Assembly: GCA_965261315.1 (NCBI GenBank)
Contig: CBDHDM010000031.1
Span: 62,001-126,000 of the forward strand
Direction: 5' to 3'
Source: Endozoicomonas sp965261315
GTDB lineage: Bacteria; Pseudomonadota; Gammaproteobacteria; Pseudomonadales; Endozoicomonadaceae
Length of the DNA stretch: 64,000 nucleotides
The position numbers and the translations under genes were made by a program. Shown here piece after piece: positions 33,799 to 43,900 of this stretch (position 1 is its first letter; every line of letters starts with the position of its first letter). The notes under the pieces are model-generated. The model did no database searches, was not told the origin of the DNA, and was given only the letters and a program-made list of their open reading frames with translations.

Positions 33799-36441
33799 TC
33801 AAGACGAGCAATGCGAGCACGATATATCAAGACTATCAAGACTATCAGCGATCTCTTCGCCGCCTCTTCTATGCTCAACATTAGTTGGCATAATGGTTGG
33901 CTCGTATACTGGCTCTGGGGCAGGCTCCCTGAATTCAGCCAGTTGCTCCATTCTTCTTGCCATCATTTGGCACCTTTCCATCTCGTCCGCGGGGGTGATG
34001 TCAGGACGGCGTGGGTTATCGCCAGCTCCCCGTGGGTCAATGGTGTAAGTCTCAGCTACTGATTCTTCATCAATATCAGACAGCAATGTACGAACGCCTG
34101 CCAGACGCTCACCAACTCCCTGTGCTCTAAGCTTTTCCTGCTGCTGCACATATGCTTGGACGCGCTGCTCTTTGGTTAAGCGCAGTTGCACCCCGGCTTC
34201 CTTGGTTTCAAAGTCTTCACCGAAGTAGGACAAGTGAGCATCGCTGTTTTTTGCCGGGTTTGCTAATGCTTGAGCCAGGCGTTCCTGGACGAGCTTTGAC
34301 TCCTGCTGTACTTGAAACGCTGACTTCGGCACAGTGCTTCCAGGCACAGCAGTCAGGCCTTCAGAGTCTGTTTTTTCCTGGCTGGGAAGCGTTGACTCAT
34401 AATAAACTGTGGCTTCTGGCTTTTTGACAGCAAGCGTGTACTTATCGTAGCCCGCATGCTTACCGTTGACATAACTATGCTTAACAACCCAGTGATTTTT
34501 AAGCTGGCCAGCAGCTGCTTCCCAGTCCACGACATTGCCTTCGCGATCTTTCAGGATTTTGCCATCTTCGCCTTTAACCGCCATATAGCTATCATATGGG
34601 CGCTGTTCCGGATTTGTCTTACTCCAGCTCTCGCCTTTCTGGTCTTTGTAAGGAACAGGGTTTGGCATTTTCCTACCGTTGTGTTCCGGAGTCGTCATCT
34701 GCTTAAACGTTCTTTCCAGATGGGTGATTTTCTTTGGATCGCTGGTGACGTTGCCCTTTTCATCTTTGGCAACAGGCGCCTTCCAGTCCTTAGTGTTCAG
34801 GCGGTCGCGGTTTTGACGATCGGTAACATCTTCATTCATCTGTTTTTGATAAACAGGAATAGATTTCTGGAGATCCTTAATTTCTCCATGAACAGCTTGG
34901 AGTTCACAGTCTTTTGAATAGATTGCGAGGTTGCGCTCAAGGATATCGATCTGTCTGTTCAGCTCATCAATGTCAGCTCTGATTGGTGGCGTTGCAGTAT
35001 GATTATCCCCTTCGGCTTCCCATTTAGCCAAATATGCTTGTTGTTCCTGACGGGCCTTTTGGCGCGCATTCAACGTGTCTTCAACTTGGGCCTTATGGGC
35101 ATCATGGCGAATGACAAACTCTAGATCAGCTGCGTAAGCGTTAGGGTAAGCTTTCTTGAGTTCAGCTTTCATGTTGGTCAGCTCATTACTCAGGGCTGCT
35201 TCTTTTGCCTTAACGTTTGCGAAATACTCTGAACTTCCGTTTCTGTAGGCTTGGATCAGTTTTTCATCTGTACACTTGAATACAGGAGGCTTGGCAGTCA
35301 GTTCAGGTTTAGGTGGAACAGGTTTACCTTCCTTTTCAGCCTTTTTGACTGCTTTGGGGTGTTCTGCCAATGCCTTCTCGTGATCTGCTACTGCCTTGTT
35401 GTACTCTTCCATCTCTTGCTTGAGTGCTGGATCATTACCCAGTCTTTTGGCAACGTCTGCTTTGTCTGCATCCAGAATTTGGCCATTGTCAAAGCGTACA
35501 ATGTGTGTTGTATGGATCTTTTCGCCAGTCTCACGATCCACGTGAGCGTCTTTCTTCAGAAGCTCAAGTTCGCCTTTAGCAAGCATTGTCTTGAACTCTT
35601 TGTTTACATCTTGGTGAGCCTTGTGTGCAACAACCCTTTTCTTAACATCTTCGGCATCAACACCATATTTGGTCGCCAGCCTTGAGTAGTTAAGTTGCGT
35701 GCTAACATCATCCATCCGTGCTCGAGCCAGATCAATACAGTCTTTTTCTAATGCACGATCATTAGCCTGCTTACGCTCATGGGCCGCTTTGTCCGCCTCA
35801 GCTTCCAGACCCATCTTCCGCGCATCATACTTGGCAGGTTGGAATATATAGAGGAATCCTACGTAAATCGGAGTGATGACGTAGTTTTTCAGTGGCTTCC
35901 ATACTAGGAAATCAATTACTTTAGCCGCGAATTTAAACGGTGCAGCAATGTATGAACCAACGACTTTTACTGCAGCAACAAAGCGCTCTTTCCAGTTAGG
36001 CTTGTGGAACTCAATAACCGTTTTCTCTGTCTTCTTTGTGTCTGCCGCAGGCGTGCTAGCGTCAGTAGTTGCAGCAGGTGCAGTCTGAGTAGTCTGAGTA
36101 GTCTGACCACCAGTTGTGGTCTGAGCAGGCACAGTCTGAGTAGCTTGGCCACCAGTAGTAGTCTGGGCTGGTTTGTTACCAACCACGTAATTGTAGGCGC
36201 TTTTAAACGGCGCGGCGATGCGCTGGCCTAGAGTAGGAGCTTTGTCCGTTTGAGTTTCGGCATTTACAAGTCCGGTAACAGGCTGAGCAGTCTGGACTAC
36301 CGGTGTAGCAAATGTCACATGTTTTTGGTTCATAACAGCAGGATTCTGCTGCACATTTTGGTCGTTCTGTGGGACAGGCTGGGGCGGCTGCGTTGTAGTA
36401 AACGTAGGTGTTCCTCCAGCAGCTGGAGCTTGGTTTACCAT
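33799..36441 (-). CDS. Unknown 880-residue protein, disordered N-terminus and coiled-coil body, probably frameshifted at the end
   Basis: I do not recognise a family. Residues 1-140 are Pro/Gln/Thr-rich with repeats (AQTTTGGQATQTVP, AQTTTGGQTTQT). Residues about 145-200 hold amphipathic or hydrophobic helices (WKERFVAAVKVVGSYIAAPFKFAAKVIDFLVWKPL, YVGFLYIF). The rest is charged and helical with likely coiled coils. The frame stops at 33799 after SLDISCSHCSS, but the next frame continues for about 48 residues (ARLDRLEHLARLQRYAETG...GMKSTRV) to 33651, close to the terminator. A one-base shift near 33816-33825 would join them. It may be a secreted or host-interaction protein, on layout alone. Confidence 0.6.
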   Translation of the reverse strand: MVNQAPAAGGTPTFTTTQPPQPVPQNDQNVQQNPAVMNQKHVTFATPVVQTAQPVTGLVNAETQTDKAPTLGQRIAAPFKSAYNYVVGNKPAQTTTGGQATQTVPAQTTTGGQTTQTTQTAPAATTDASTPAADTKKTEKTVIEFHKPNWKERFVAAVKVVGSYIAAPFKFAAKVIDFLVWKPLKNYVITPIYVGFLYIFQPAKYDARKMGLEAEADKAAHERKQANDRALEKDCIDLARARMDDVSTQLNYSRLATKYGVDAEDVKKRVVAHKAHQDVNKEFKTMLAKGELELLKKDAHVDRETGEKIHTTHIVRFDNGQILDADKADVAKRLGNDPALKQEMEEYNKAVADHEKALAEHPKAVKKAEKEGKPVPPKPELTAKPPVFKCTDEKLIQAYRNGSSEYFANVKAKEAALSNELTNMKAELKKAYPNAYAADLEFVIRHDAHKAQVEDTLNARQKARQEQQAYLAKWEAEGDNHTATPPIRADIDELNRQIDILERNLAIYSKDCELQAVHGEIKDLQKSIPVYQKQMNEDVTDRQNRDRLNTKDWKAPVAKDEKGNVTSDPKKITHLERTFKQMTTPEHNGRKMPNPVPYKDQKGESWSKTNPEQRPYDSYMAVKGEDGKILKDREGNVVDWEAAAGQLKNHWVVKHSYVNGKHAGYDKYTLAVKKPEATVYYESTLPSQEKTDSEGLTAVPGSTVPKSAFQVQQESKLVQERLAQALANPAKNSDAHLSYFGEDFETKEAGVQLRLTKEQRVQAYVQQQEKLRAQGVGERLAGVRTLLSDIDEESVAETYTIDPRGAGDNPRRPDITPADEMERCQMMARRMEQLAEFREPAPEPVYEPTIMPTNVEHRRGGEEIADSLDSLDISCSHCSS

Positions 36442-36648
36442 GGTACATATCCTTATTCAGTTTGGTTGTGTTTATGATTTCATTGCATCAATTGTTATTG
36501 ACTGAACGTTTGGACAGTTTGTTTGGAGTTTTGTTCCAGTTTGATATTAATTAATGAAATACCAGGCGTTATAATGTATCTTGGAAAAGCATTAAGAGCC
36601 TGGAGTAAACTTCAGTTGCTCTTAATGTTATGATTTCAAATAACAAAT

Positions 36649-37788
36649 TTATTTTTTCTGGTGGATTTTTGATTCAATCCATTGGAGTCGGTTCTTTCTT
36701 ACCGCTTCGCCGATTGCCTTTCCTTTAATGTTATTAGAGATAATATCTCTTCCTTTAATCGCTAAACAATCATTTAAGAGTTCAATGATTTGGCTTTTTT
36801 CCAGCTCGATCGTTTCAAAGCTGAACGAAAGAATCGCTAAAAGGCAGGTGAAGCGTTCTGGACGCCGCAGTGCATCGACTGCTTCAAACAGGGACATCAG
36901 GGACTCGGCGTCTGGGTTTCGGAAAATAGAAATAACCCTGTCAGCGTGCTCTGTTACCAGAAGGGCCATGTCTGCATACTCTGCAGGTAGTCGCAACTTG
37001 GATATAATTGTTTGAATATTAAGAGTACTGTTGGTTTTTGTGGCTTCAGCTTGTGGCAAAAGGGGAGTGAACAGGCAACCAAACCTGATCAGGGCTGTGC
37101 TGTTTGCCTGAGCGGCCAGATTAAGGTGTTGTAAAGTCTGGCTATGGATAAAGGGCCTGAATTCAGGCAGTACGGCTTGAAGAGCGCCACAGCTTTCCAG
37201 GGTTTCAAAGTAGACAGAAGGGGTGAGTTCCATCAGTGCGGTCGATGTTTCCTGCCAGACTCTTTCCGGTACCAGGTGGGATGCTTCACCGCTCTTAACC
37301 ATGTTTTTCATCAATTCAAATGTTTCTTCAGCAACATGAAAGCCAAGTGGAGCGAGCCTTGCTGCAAATCGGGCGACCCTGAGAATTCGCAGTGGATCTT
37401 CCTGAAAAGCGGGAGATACATGGCGTAACTGACGGTTTTTCAGATCCTCCTGACCGCCGTATGGGTCAATGATGCTTCCAGACTGATCTTCCGCCATGGC
37501 ATTGATGGTTAAGTCTCGTCTCAGCAAGTCCTCTTCCAACGATATATCGCTGGAAGTATAAAAACTAAAGCCGGCATAACCATGACCGGTCTTACGTTCT
37601 GTTCGGGCAAGGGCATATTCCTCTTTGGTTACAGGATGAAGGAATACCGGAAAATCTCGCCCAACAGGTTGATAACCTTGGTTTTTCATCTGCTCCGGGG
37701 TGGCGCCAACAACAACCCAGTCATTGTCTTTAACCGGCAAGCCCAATAATTTGTCTCTAACTGCACCACCCACCCGATAAATTTGCAT
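36649..37788 (-). CDS. cca: CCA-adding tRNA nucleotidyltransferase
   Basis: Cca adds or repairs the 3' CCA of tRNAs. The 379-residue class II enzyme has MQIYRVGGAVRDKLLGLPVKDNDWVVVGATPEQM with the catalytic DxD-type NDW region, LEEDLLRRDLTINAMAED, DPYGGQEDLKNRQLRHVSPAFQEDPLRILRVARFAARL, and LVPERVWQE. E. coli Cca has 412 residues; the C-terminal HD phosphohydrolase motif is not evident here. It stands alone between two orphan genes, divergent from the cysteine-synthase-like gene. Confidence 0.93.
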   Translation of the reverse strand: MQIYRVGGAVRDKLLGLPVKDNDWVVVGATPEQMKNQGYQPVGRDFPVFLHPVTKEEYALARTERKTGHGYAGFSFYTSSDISLEEDLLRRDLTINAMAEDQSGSIIDPYGGQEDLKNRQLRHVSPAFQEDPLRILRVARFAARLAPLGFHVAEETFELMKNMVKSGEASHLVPERVWQETSTALMELTPSVYFETLESCGALQAVLPEFRPFIHSQTLQHLNLAAQANSTALIRFGCLFTPLLPQAEATKTNSTLNIQTIISKLRLPAEYADMALLVTEHADRVISIFRNPDAESLMSLFEAVDALRRPERFTCLLAILSFSFETIELEKSQIIELLNDCLAIKGRDIISNNIKGKAIGEAVRKNRLQWIESKIHQKK

Positions 37789-37898
37789 AAATGAAGACTA
37801 TTCCAGATATAAAAGAAGTAAGAGATGTTTTTTATAGCAAAACGTGGGATTTTTTTCTCTATATGGATGTATTTTAGCCCTGAAGGGAGGGTAAGGTT

Positions 37899-38960
37899 AT
37901 GAGTTGTCATCAGTGGGTTAACGAAGCCATTGGCAAAATTGAAGCCGATTTTCAGCGCAGCGCCGACACGCACCTGATACGGTTGGAGTTTCCGAGGCTA
38001 AATGGGATCGACTTATACCTCAAGGATGAAAGTACACACCCCACTGGTAGCCTGAAGCATCGTCTGGCTCGATCATTATTTCTCTACGCTATCTGTAATG
38101 GTTGGGTTAATGAGCATACAACCATTATTGAATCCTCTTCAGGAAGTACTGCTGTTTCTGAAGCTTACTTTGCCCGGCTATTGGGATTGCCATTTATCGC
38201 AGTGATGCCCCGGTCTACATCGATCCGAAAGATACGACAGATTGAGTTTTATGGTGGGCAGTGCCATTTGGTCAATTGTTCCAGTGAGATTTATGCAGAG
38301 TCCCAGCGGCTGGCCAAAGAGCTGAATGGGCACTATATGGATCAGTTTACTTATGCTGAGCGAGCGACAGATTGGCGAGGTAACAACAATATTGCGGATT
38401 CCATTTTTCGGCAGATGCAGGCTGAACAACATCCTGTGCCAAGCTGGATTGTGATGAGCCCGGGAACCGGTGGTACGTCTGCCACCATTGGACGATACAT
38501 TCGATATCAGAAGCTGGATACCAAGCTATGTGTTGTGGATCCTGATCATTCCGTGTTTATGGACTATTACCTCAGTGGTGACAATAGTCTGACCATCGAT
38601 CAGGGGTCTCGTATAGAGGGTATTGGGCGTCCAAGAGTTGAACCATCGTTTATTCCCGGAGTAGTTGATGATATGCGTCGTGTACCTGATGCAGCGGCTA
38701 TTGCAACCATTCACTGGCTTGAAACGATTCTTGGTCGAAAGGTTGGCCCAAGTACAGGGACGAATCTTTATGGTGTTCTACAAATCGCCACAGAGATGCA
38801 ATCCAACGGGAAGGAGGGGTCTATAGTGACTCTACTGTGTGACTCTGGTGACCGTTACCTTGATACTTGCTATAACCCTGACTGGGTTGCAGCTCAAGTA
38901 GGAGATATCCAGCCATGGTTAGAGGAGCTCTCGCAGCTGACCGTAGAAGTAAAATCATAG
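37899..38960 (+). CDS. PLP-dependent cysteine-synthase-family enzyme
   Basis: A fold-type II PLP enzyme of 353 residues. The PLP lysine is probably K53 in HPTGSLKHRLA. ESSSGSTAVSEAYFARLLGLPFIAVMP is the phosphate/substrate loop (S-S-G-S-T-A), SPGTGGTSATIGRYIRY is the glycine-rich PLP phosphate cup, and VTLLCDSGDRYLDTCYN lies at the end. The family includes O-acetylserine sulfhydrylases and cysteine desulfhydrase-like enzymes; GSLKHR and the length point to the unnamed cysteine-synthase-like subgroup rather than CysK or CysM. GAAGGGAGGGTAAGG precedes ATG 37899. Confidence 0.8.
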   Translation: MSCHQWVNEAIGKIEADFQRSADTHLIRLEFPRLNGIDLYLKDESTHPTGSLKHRLARSLFLYAICNGWVNEHTTIIESSSGSTAVSEAYFARLLGLPFIAVMPRSTSIRKIRQIEFYGGQCHLVNCSSEIYAESQRLAKELNGHYMDQFTYAERATDWRGNNNIADSIFRQMQAEQHPVPSWIVMSPGTGGTSATIGRYIRYQKLDTKLCVVDPDHSVFMDYYLSGDNSLTIDQGSRIEGIGRPRVEPSFIPGVVDDMRRVPDAAAIATIHWLETILGRKVGPSTGTNLYGVLQIATEMQSNGKEGSIVTLLCDSGDRYLDTCYNPDWVAAQVGDIQPWLEELSQLTVEVKS

Positions 38961-39009
38961 ATAAAGCATCCACGTACTTTACTTATGTAGATAGTACAGG
39001 CTTTTGAAT

Positions 39010-39036
39010 AAAAAGCGGCCGCAAACTGGCGGCCGC
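39010..39036 (-). terminator. Intrinsic terminator of the Gln-rich protein gene
   Basis: The stem is two copies of the palindrome GCGGCCGC (39015-39022 and 39029-39036) around AAACTG. On the minus strand a T run follows. It lies about 100 bases after the stop of the minus-strand gene. Confidence 0.8.
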
Positions 39037-39133
39037 AGAGTATCAGATAAACTTTAATATAAAGTTTATGGGTTTGATATCAAGCGTTAGTATTCCTCTC
39101 CGTACCTACACGCTTCGTTTAGTTTGGTCCTTT

Positions 39134-40129
39134 TCATTTTGGAACTGTTCTCAAGGCTTCTAAGACTTCTTGCCTTGTTGAACCAGGGGCTTGCTGTTGT
39201 TGATGCTTTTCAACAAAGCTCTTCATATCGTGATGAAGCGGATCAATCTGCTCATAAAATTGCTTGGCAGTAGTGTCAATCACACCCTGTGTTACTCTAT
39301 CTGATTCAGCGAGAACAGTGGCAGTAGTATTAGAGGGTGGGTTTTGTCCCTGTCCTTGTATTGCTTGATTTAAACCTGCAAGAACATTTTTAGTTTCTCG
39401 CGCTAGGGTAGGATCTGTCTGGTATTGCTGTCCGCCTTGTACCTGTGGCTGGAATTGCTGCTGTCCGCCTTGTACCTGTGGCTGGAATTGCTGCTGTCCG
39501 CCTTGTACCTGTGGCTGGAATTGCTGCTGTCCGCCTTGTACCTGTGGCTGCTGGAATTGCTGCTGACCGCCTTGTACCGGTGGGGCGCCAGGTGCCTGAT
39601 ATTGAGGCATTACAGGCTGCTGTTGAAGAGAGTGGTGAGGAGAGACAAGCCCCTGAGGCTGCTGTCCTTGAGTGGCTTGCTGTCCTTGAGTGGCTTGCTG
39701 AGTTTGATTTCTTTCACCGATGTTTTTATTACTACCAAATCTACCCCAGTTTATGCCGAGAAAGCCTGTGCTTTTATTATCACTTGAGGTTGTGGCAGGT
39801 TGAGTCCCTGTATTGTCTGTTGACTGAGTATTTGTTTGCTGGGTTTGCGGTTGTTGCCCTTGAACTTGTGCTTGCTGGCCTTGAACTTGTGGTTGTTGCC
39901 CTTGAACATAAGTCTGGGGCTGGGTTGTTGTAACGCCTTGTTGATATGCGCCTTGACCCTGAGGCTGTGGATTGAATTGTTGAGCCCCTTGGTTCATCTG
40001 TAGCGGTGGGTTTGGGTTTTGGGTGACATTACCATAGCTGCCATATTGTCCCGGCTGCTGTTGGGGCTGCTGGAGCGCGCCACTCTGCACAGGGTTAAAT
40101 ACCGGTGCCGGTTGGGATTGAACTTGCAT
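39134..40129 (-). CDS. Gln/Pro-rich repetitive protein of unknown function
   Basis: A 331-residue low-complexity protein. Residues 1-115 are Gln/Pro/Asn-rich with short repeats (VQGQQPQVQGQQAQ). A short ordered patch STGFLGINWGRFGSNKNIGERN follows. Next come ATQGQQ repeats and four 11-residue VQGGQQQFQPQ units (DNA 39429-39580). The last 90 residues look ordered and helical (TLARETKNVLAGLNQAIQG, VIDTTAKQFYEQIDPLHHDMKSFVEKH). AAAAGGATTC precedes the start, and a dedicated terminator follows. No family is recognised. It resembles the 36441-33799 protein in having a disordered head. Confidence 0.65.
   Translation of the reverse strand: MQVQSQPAPVFNPVQSGALQQPQQQPGQYGSYGNVTQNPNPPLQMNQGAQQFNPQPQGQGAYQQGVTTTQPQTYVQGQQPQVQGQQAQVQGQQPQTQQTNTQSTDNTGTQPATTSSDNKSTGFLGINWGRFGSNKNIGERNQTQQATQGQQATQGQQPQGLVSPHHSLQQQPVMPQYQAPGAPPVQGGQQQFQQPQVQGGQQQFQPQVQGGQQQFQPQVQGGQQQFQPQVQGGQQYQTDPTLARETKNVLAGLNQAIQGQGQNPPSNTTATVLAESDRVTQGVIDTTAKQFYEQIDPLHHDMKSFVEKHQQQQAPGSTRQEVLEALRTVPK
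39429..39580. repeat. 33-bp tandem repeat in the Gln-rich gene
   Basis: Roughly four and a half units of 33 bp, TGTCCGCCTTGTACCTGTGG followed by CTGGAATTGCTGC on the plus strand. They encode VQGGQQQFQPQ on the minus strand. The first three units are identical; the fourth carries a three-base insertion. Confidence 0.85.
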
Positions 40130-40913
40130 TATCGAATCCTTTTTAAATGATGAACGAATTTGGATTTAAAATTGTGAATTGTGACGGATCTCATTTTTGC
40201 CGAGATGGCGACAACATTCGACAGGCAGTGAAGTTATTGGTTCTATATCAATTAGTAATTATTTTTTTACACATAATAGTGTTTTTTTTGTCGGGTTTGT
40301 TTTCTTTTGGATATTTATTTTGTGAGCTTTTTCTCACTGTTGATTATAGGTCAAGTGACTTTTTTTACTTGCCTATCCTATCACTGTTTTTTTTAGAGAA
40401 ATGTCATTTTTATGGGCTGATATTTTTTTGAACTTTTGTTCAAGTGTTTATTTAATGTATGAAAGTAGTTAAATATTATTATGGCTGATTTCTGTTAATG
40501 AAAATGCTGGATGTCCAATTAACTTTGTTTATATCTCGGAGATATTGTTCTACACGCAGGTTGATGAAGTTTTCGCATGTACACTCTGCTACCAGCACCA
40601 GCACCAGCACCAGCACCAGCACCAGCACCAGCACCAGCACCAGCACCAGCACCAGCACCAGCGTAAGACTATTACGATTGTTTTGTTATTGGGGAGTCGT
40701 GTGATTTGTAGCATACTGTATTCGCTAATTTATCATGAGAGTCTAGTGGTTTAGTCTGGTTCTTATGTGTATATGTATTAAATTAAGTATTGTCGTGCAG
40801 ATAGCAGGAAACAATAAGTGCTCAGGAAGAGTGACAGGTATTCAAAATAAACTTTTAGAATCATTGGGTGCAGCACTGTTGATTTTCTCTGCACTCTCCA
40901 ATCGGAGAAGGGT
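40130..40913. other. AT-rich intergenic region with microsatellite
   Basis: There is no supportable gene in 784 bases. The region 40200-40590 is AT-rich with T runs; an open frame at 40147-40431 is Phe/Leu-rich and looks like chance. The only clear structure is the hexanucleotide microsatellite at 40591-40662. The putA ribosome site (GGAGAAGGG) sits at the right end. Confidence 0.7.
40591..40662 (+). repeat. (ACCAGC)12 microsatellite
   Basis: Twelve perfect copies of ACCAGC (72 bases), about 250 bases upstream of the putA start. Two overlapping short frames would read it as Gln-His or Thr-Ser repeats, but neither looks like a gene. Confidence 0.95.
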
Positions 40914-43900
40914 ATGTTCCAGGCGAAAGATGCATTCACTGTAGACAGTGTCCAGCAGAGTCCGGCTGAGCTCTGGTCGACGATCTCGCCTCATTATTCG
41001 GTTGATGAGGCTTCCTGGTTGCAGGCGCTGGTCGAGGTGCTGGATGCGCAGTCCAGTGACTATACCGCCACTGCCAGCAGAGCAGGCAGGATGATTGAGA
41101 AAGTCAGGGAAAGTGATGATGGCATTCATATGATTGATGCATTGCTGTTGCAGTATAGTCTGGATACCCGGGAAGGTATCCTGTTGATGTGCCTGGCCGA
41201 AGCCTTGATGCGTATTCCGGATAACCGAACGGCTGATGCTCTGATCCGTGATAAGTTGAGTGTGGCTGACTGGAAGAAACACTTAAGCCAGAGTGACTCG
41301 CTTCTTGTTAATGCATCTACCTGGGGACTGTTATTAACGGGCAAGGTGGTAAACCTTGAAGCCGGTGAAGATGGCTCTGCCGGAGGCGTTATCACAAAGC
41401 TGGTGAACCGGATGGGAGAGCCGGTGATTCGTCAGGCTGTCAATCAGGCCATGAAGATTATGGGGCGTCATTTCGTGCTGGGGCGCACCATTTCAGAGGC
41501 TTTGAAGAATGGCCTGAAACAGCGGGAAAAGGGGTATACCTACTCTTTTGATATGTTAGGTGAGTCTGCCCTGACGATGGAGGATGCCCGGCGTTACCAT
41601 GATGAATACCTTGCAGCGATCAGGGCTGTAGCTTCCGAGCCTGATCATAAGAGCTCCTCCCGGGCCGGGATTTCCATCAAACTTTCTGCTCTCCACCCAC
41701 GCTATGAAGTTTCACAAAAAGACCGGGTTTTTCAGGAGCTGGTGTCGGCACTGCTGGATCTGGTGCGTGAAGCCAAGGCGGGTAATGTTGCCATCAATAT
41801 GGATGCAGAGGAGCAGGATCGTCATGAGCTGTTTCTGGAAGTGTTTGAGCGGGTTTACCGACACCCGGATTGTCGCGGGTGGGGGGGGCTTGGCCTGGTA
41901 ATCCAGGCCTATGGTAAACGTGCACTTCCGTCACTGTGCTGGCTGTCTGCCCTGGCTCGGGAGCAGGGAGACCGCATACCGGTTCGTTTGGTCAAAGGGG
42001 CTTACTGGGACAGTGAGATTAAGCTTTGTCAGCAGCTGGGACTTCCCGGTTATCCGGTGTATACCCGAAAGGAGGCAACCGATGTTGCTTACCTGGTGTG
42101 TGCGAAGTTTCTGTTGTCAGAGCCTGTCAGGGCGACGCTCTATCCTCAGTTTGCCAGTCATAATGCCCATACCGTCGCCAGCATTCTTACCATGGCGGAA
42201 CAGGCAGGTCTTGATAATAAGAATACAGATGACTTTGAATTCCAGCGCCTTCACGGTATGGGGGATGCCCTTTATAACCTGGTGCTGGATAAACATCGTC
42301 ATCCGGTTCGCATCTATGCTCCAGTGGGTAGTCATAAGGATTTGTTGCCTTATCTGGTTCGTCGATTGCTTGAGAATGGCGCCAATTCCTCGTTTGTGCA
42401 CCGCCTGGTAGATGCCAAAACGCCTATTGCATCCCTGGTTCAGCACCCAGTTGAAACATTGAAGAGCCGTGACTGTTTCCAGAATGACCAAATCCCTCTC
42501 CCGCCCGATATATATGGACAGAAACGCAAAAACTCACTGGGTGTGAATGTGGATATTGAAAGCCAGTGGCAGCCATTCCACCAGAAAGTTCAGGGCTTTA
42601 TGGAGCATGACTGGCATCAGGGGCCATGGGTTGATGGACACCTTGCGCAGACATCTGAGGCTTCTGAAATCTCCTGTCCCTATGACCGGTCACAACTCGC
42701 AGGTCAGTTAAAATGGAGTGATGACGCTCAGGTGGACACTGCAGCCGGAGTTGCCATTGCGGCCTTTGACAAATGGAATGCGACACCAGCAGAGGAACGC
42801 GCAGTATGTCTGGAGAAGCTGGCTGATCTTCTGGAAGATAACCGCGAAGAGCTGGTTGCCCTGTGTCACCGGGAAGCGGGCAAAACATTGCACGATGCTA
42901 TCGATGAAGTGCGTGAGGCGGTAGACTTCTGCCGTTATTACGCCAATCAGGCACGGGAGCTATTTTCATCATCCACGATGATGCCGGGGCCTACTGGTGG
43001 CCCTACTGGCGGCCCTACTGGCGGCCCTACTGGAGAGACTAACGAGCTTCGGCTTTCCGGGCGGGGCGTGTTTCTCTGTATCAGTCCGTGGAATTTTCCC
43101 CTGGCGATTTTCCTGGGGCAGATTACCGCCGCATTGGCCGCGGGTAATACGGTCATTGCCAAGCCAGCGGAGCAGACAGGACTTATTGCTGGCAGGGCGG
43201 TTGAGTTGATGCTTAAGGCCGGCATTCCCGGAGATGTTATTCAATTACTGCCTGGAGGTGGTGCGAAGATTGGCAGCCAACTGGTTACTGATACCCGGGT
43301 TGCTGGTGTCGTTTTTACCGGTTCCACGGAAACCGCTCGAGTAATTAATCTGGCATTAGCTAATCGTCCAGGTCCGATCGTACCGTTGATTGCGGAAACG
43401 GGTGGTCAGAATGCCATGATTGTGGATTCTACTGCATTGCCAGAGCAGGTGGTTAAGGATGTGATTCTGTCAGCTTTTGGCAGTGCCGGGCAGCGATGCT
43501 CTGCACTGAGAGTACTTTATGTGCAGAAAGATATTGCCGGTCGGGTTATCTCTTTGTTGCAGGGAGCGATGCAGGAACTGTCTATTGGTAATCCAAGCCT
43601 CCATTCAACCGATATTGGCCCTGTTATTGATGAAAAAGCCCGACAGTCTCTTCAGGCGCATATTGAGCGAATGAAAAAAGAGGCAAAGCTGCTGATTGAG
43701 TGTGAGTTGCCAGCCGTTTGCTCCAATGGCAGCTTTGTTGCGCCAGTGGCGTTTGAAATTGACCACATTGGTCAGCTGGAGAAGGAACACTTCGGCCCTG
43801 TTCTCCATATCATTCGGTATGATGCGGAGGCGTTGCCGGAGGTGATTGATCAGATCAACAGTACGGGGTATGGACTCACCCTGGGGATCCATAGCCGTAA

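Noticed and set aside
40147..40431. 94-codon Phe/Leu-rich frame before the microsatellite
   Set aside because: AT-rich chance frame without a ribosome site or recognisable features.
40498..40754. Frames encoding Thr-Ser or Gln-His repeats over the ACCAGC tract
   Set aside because: They exist only through the microsatellite, have no ribosome site or flanking coding character, and disagree on frame.
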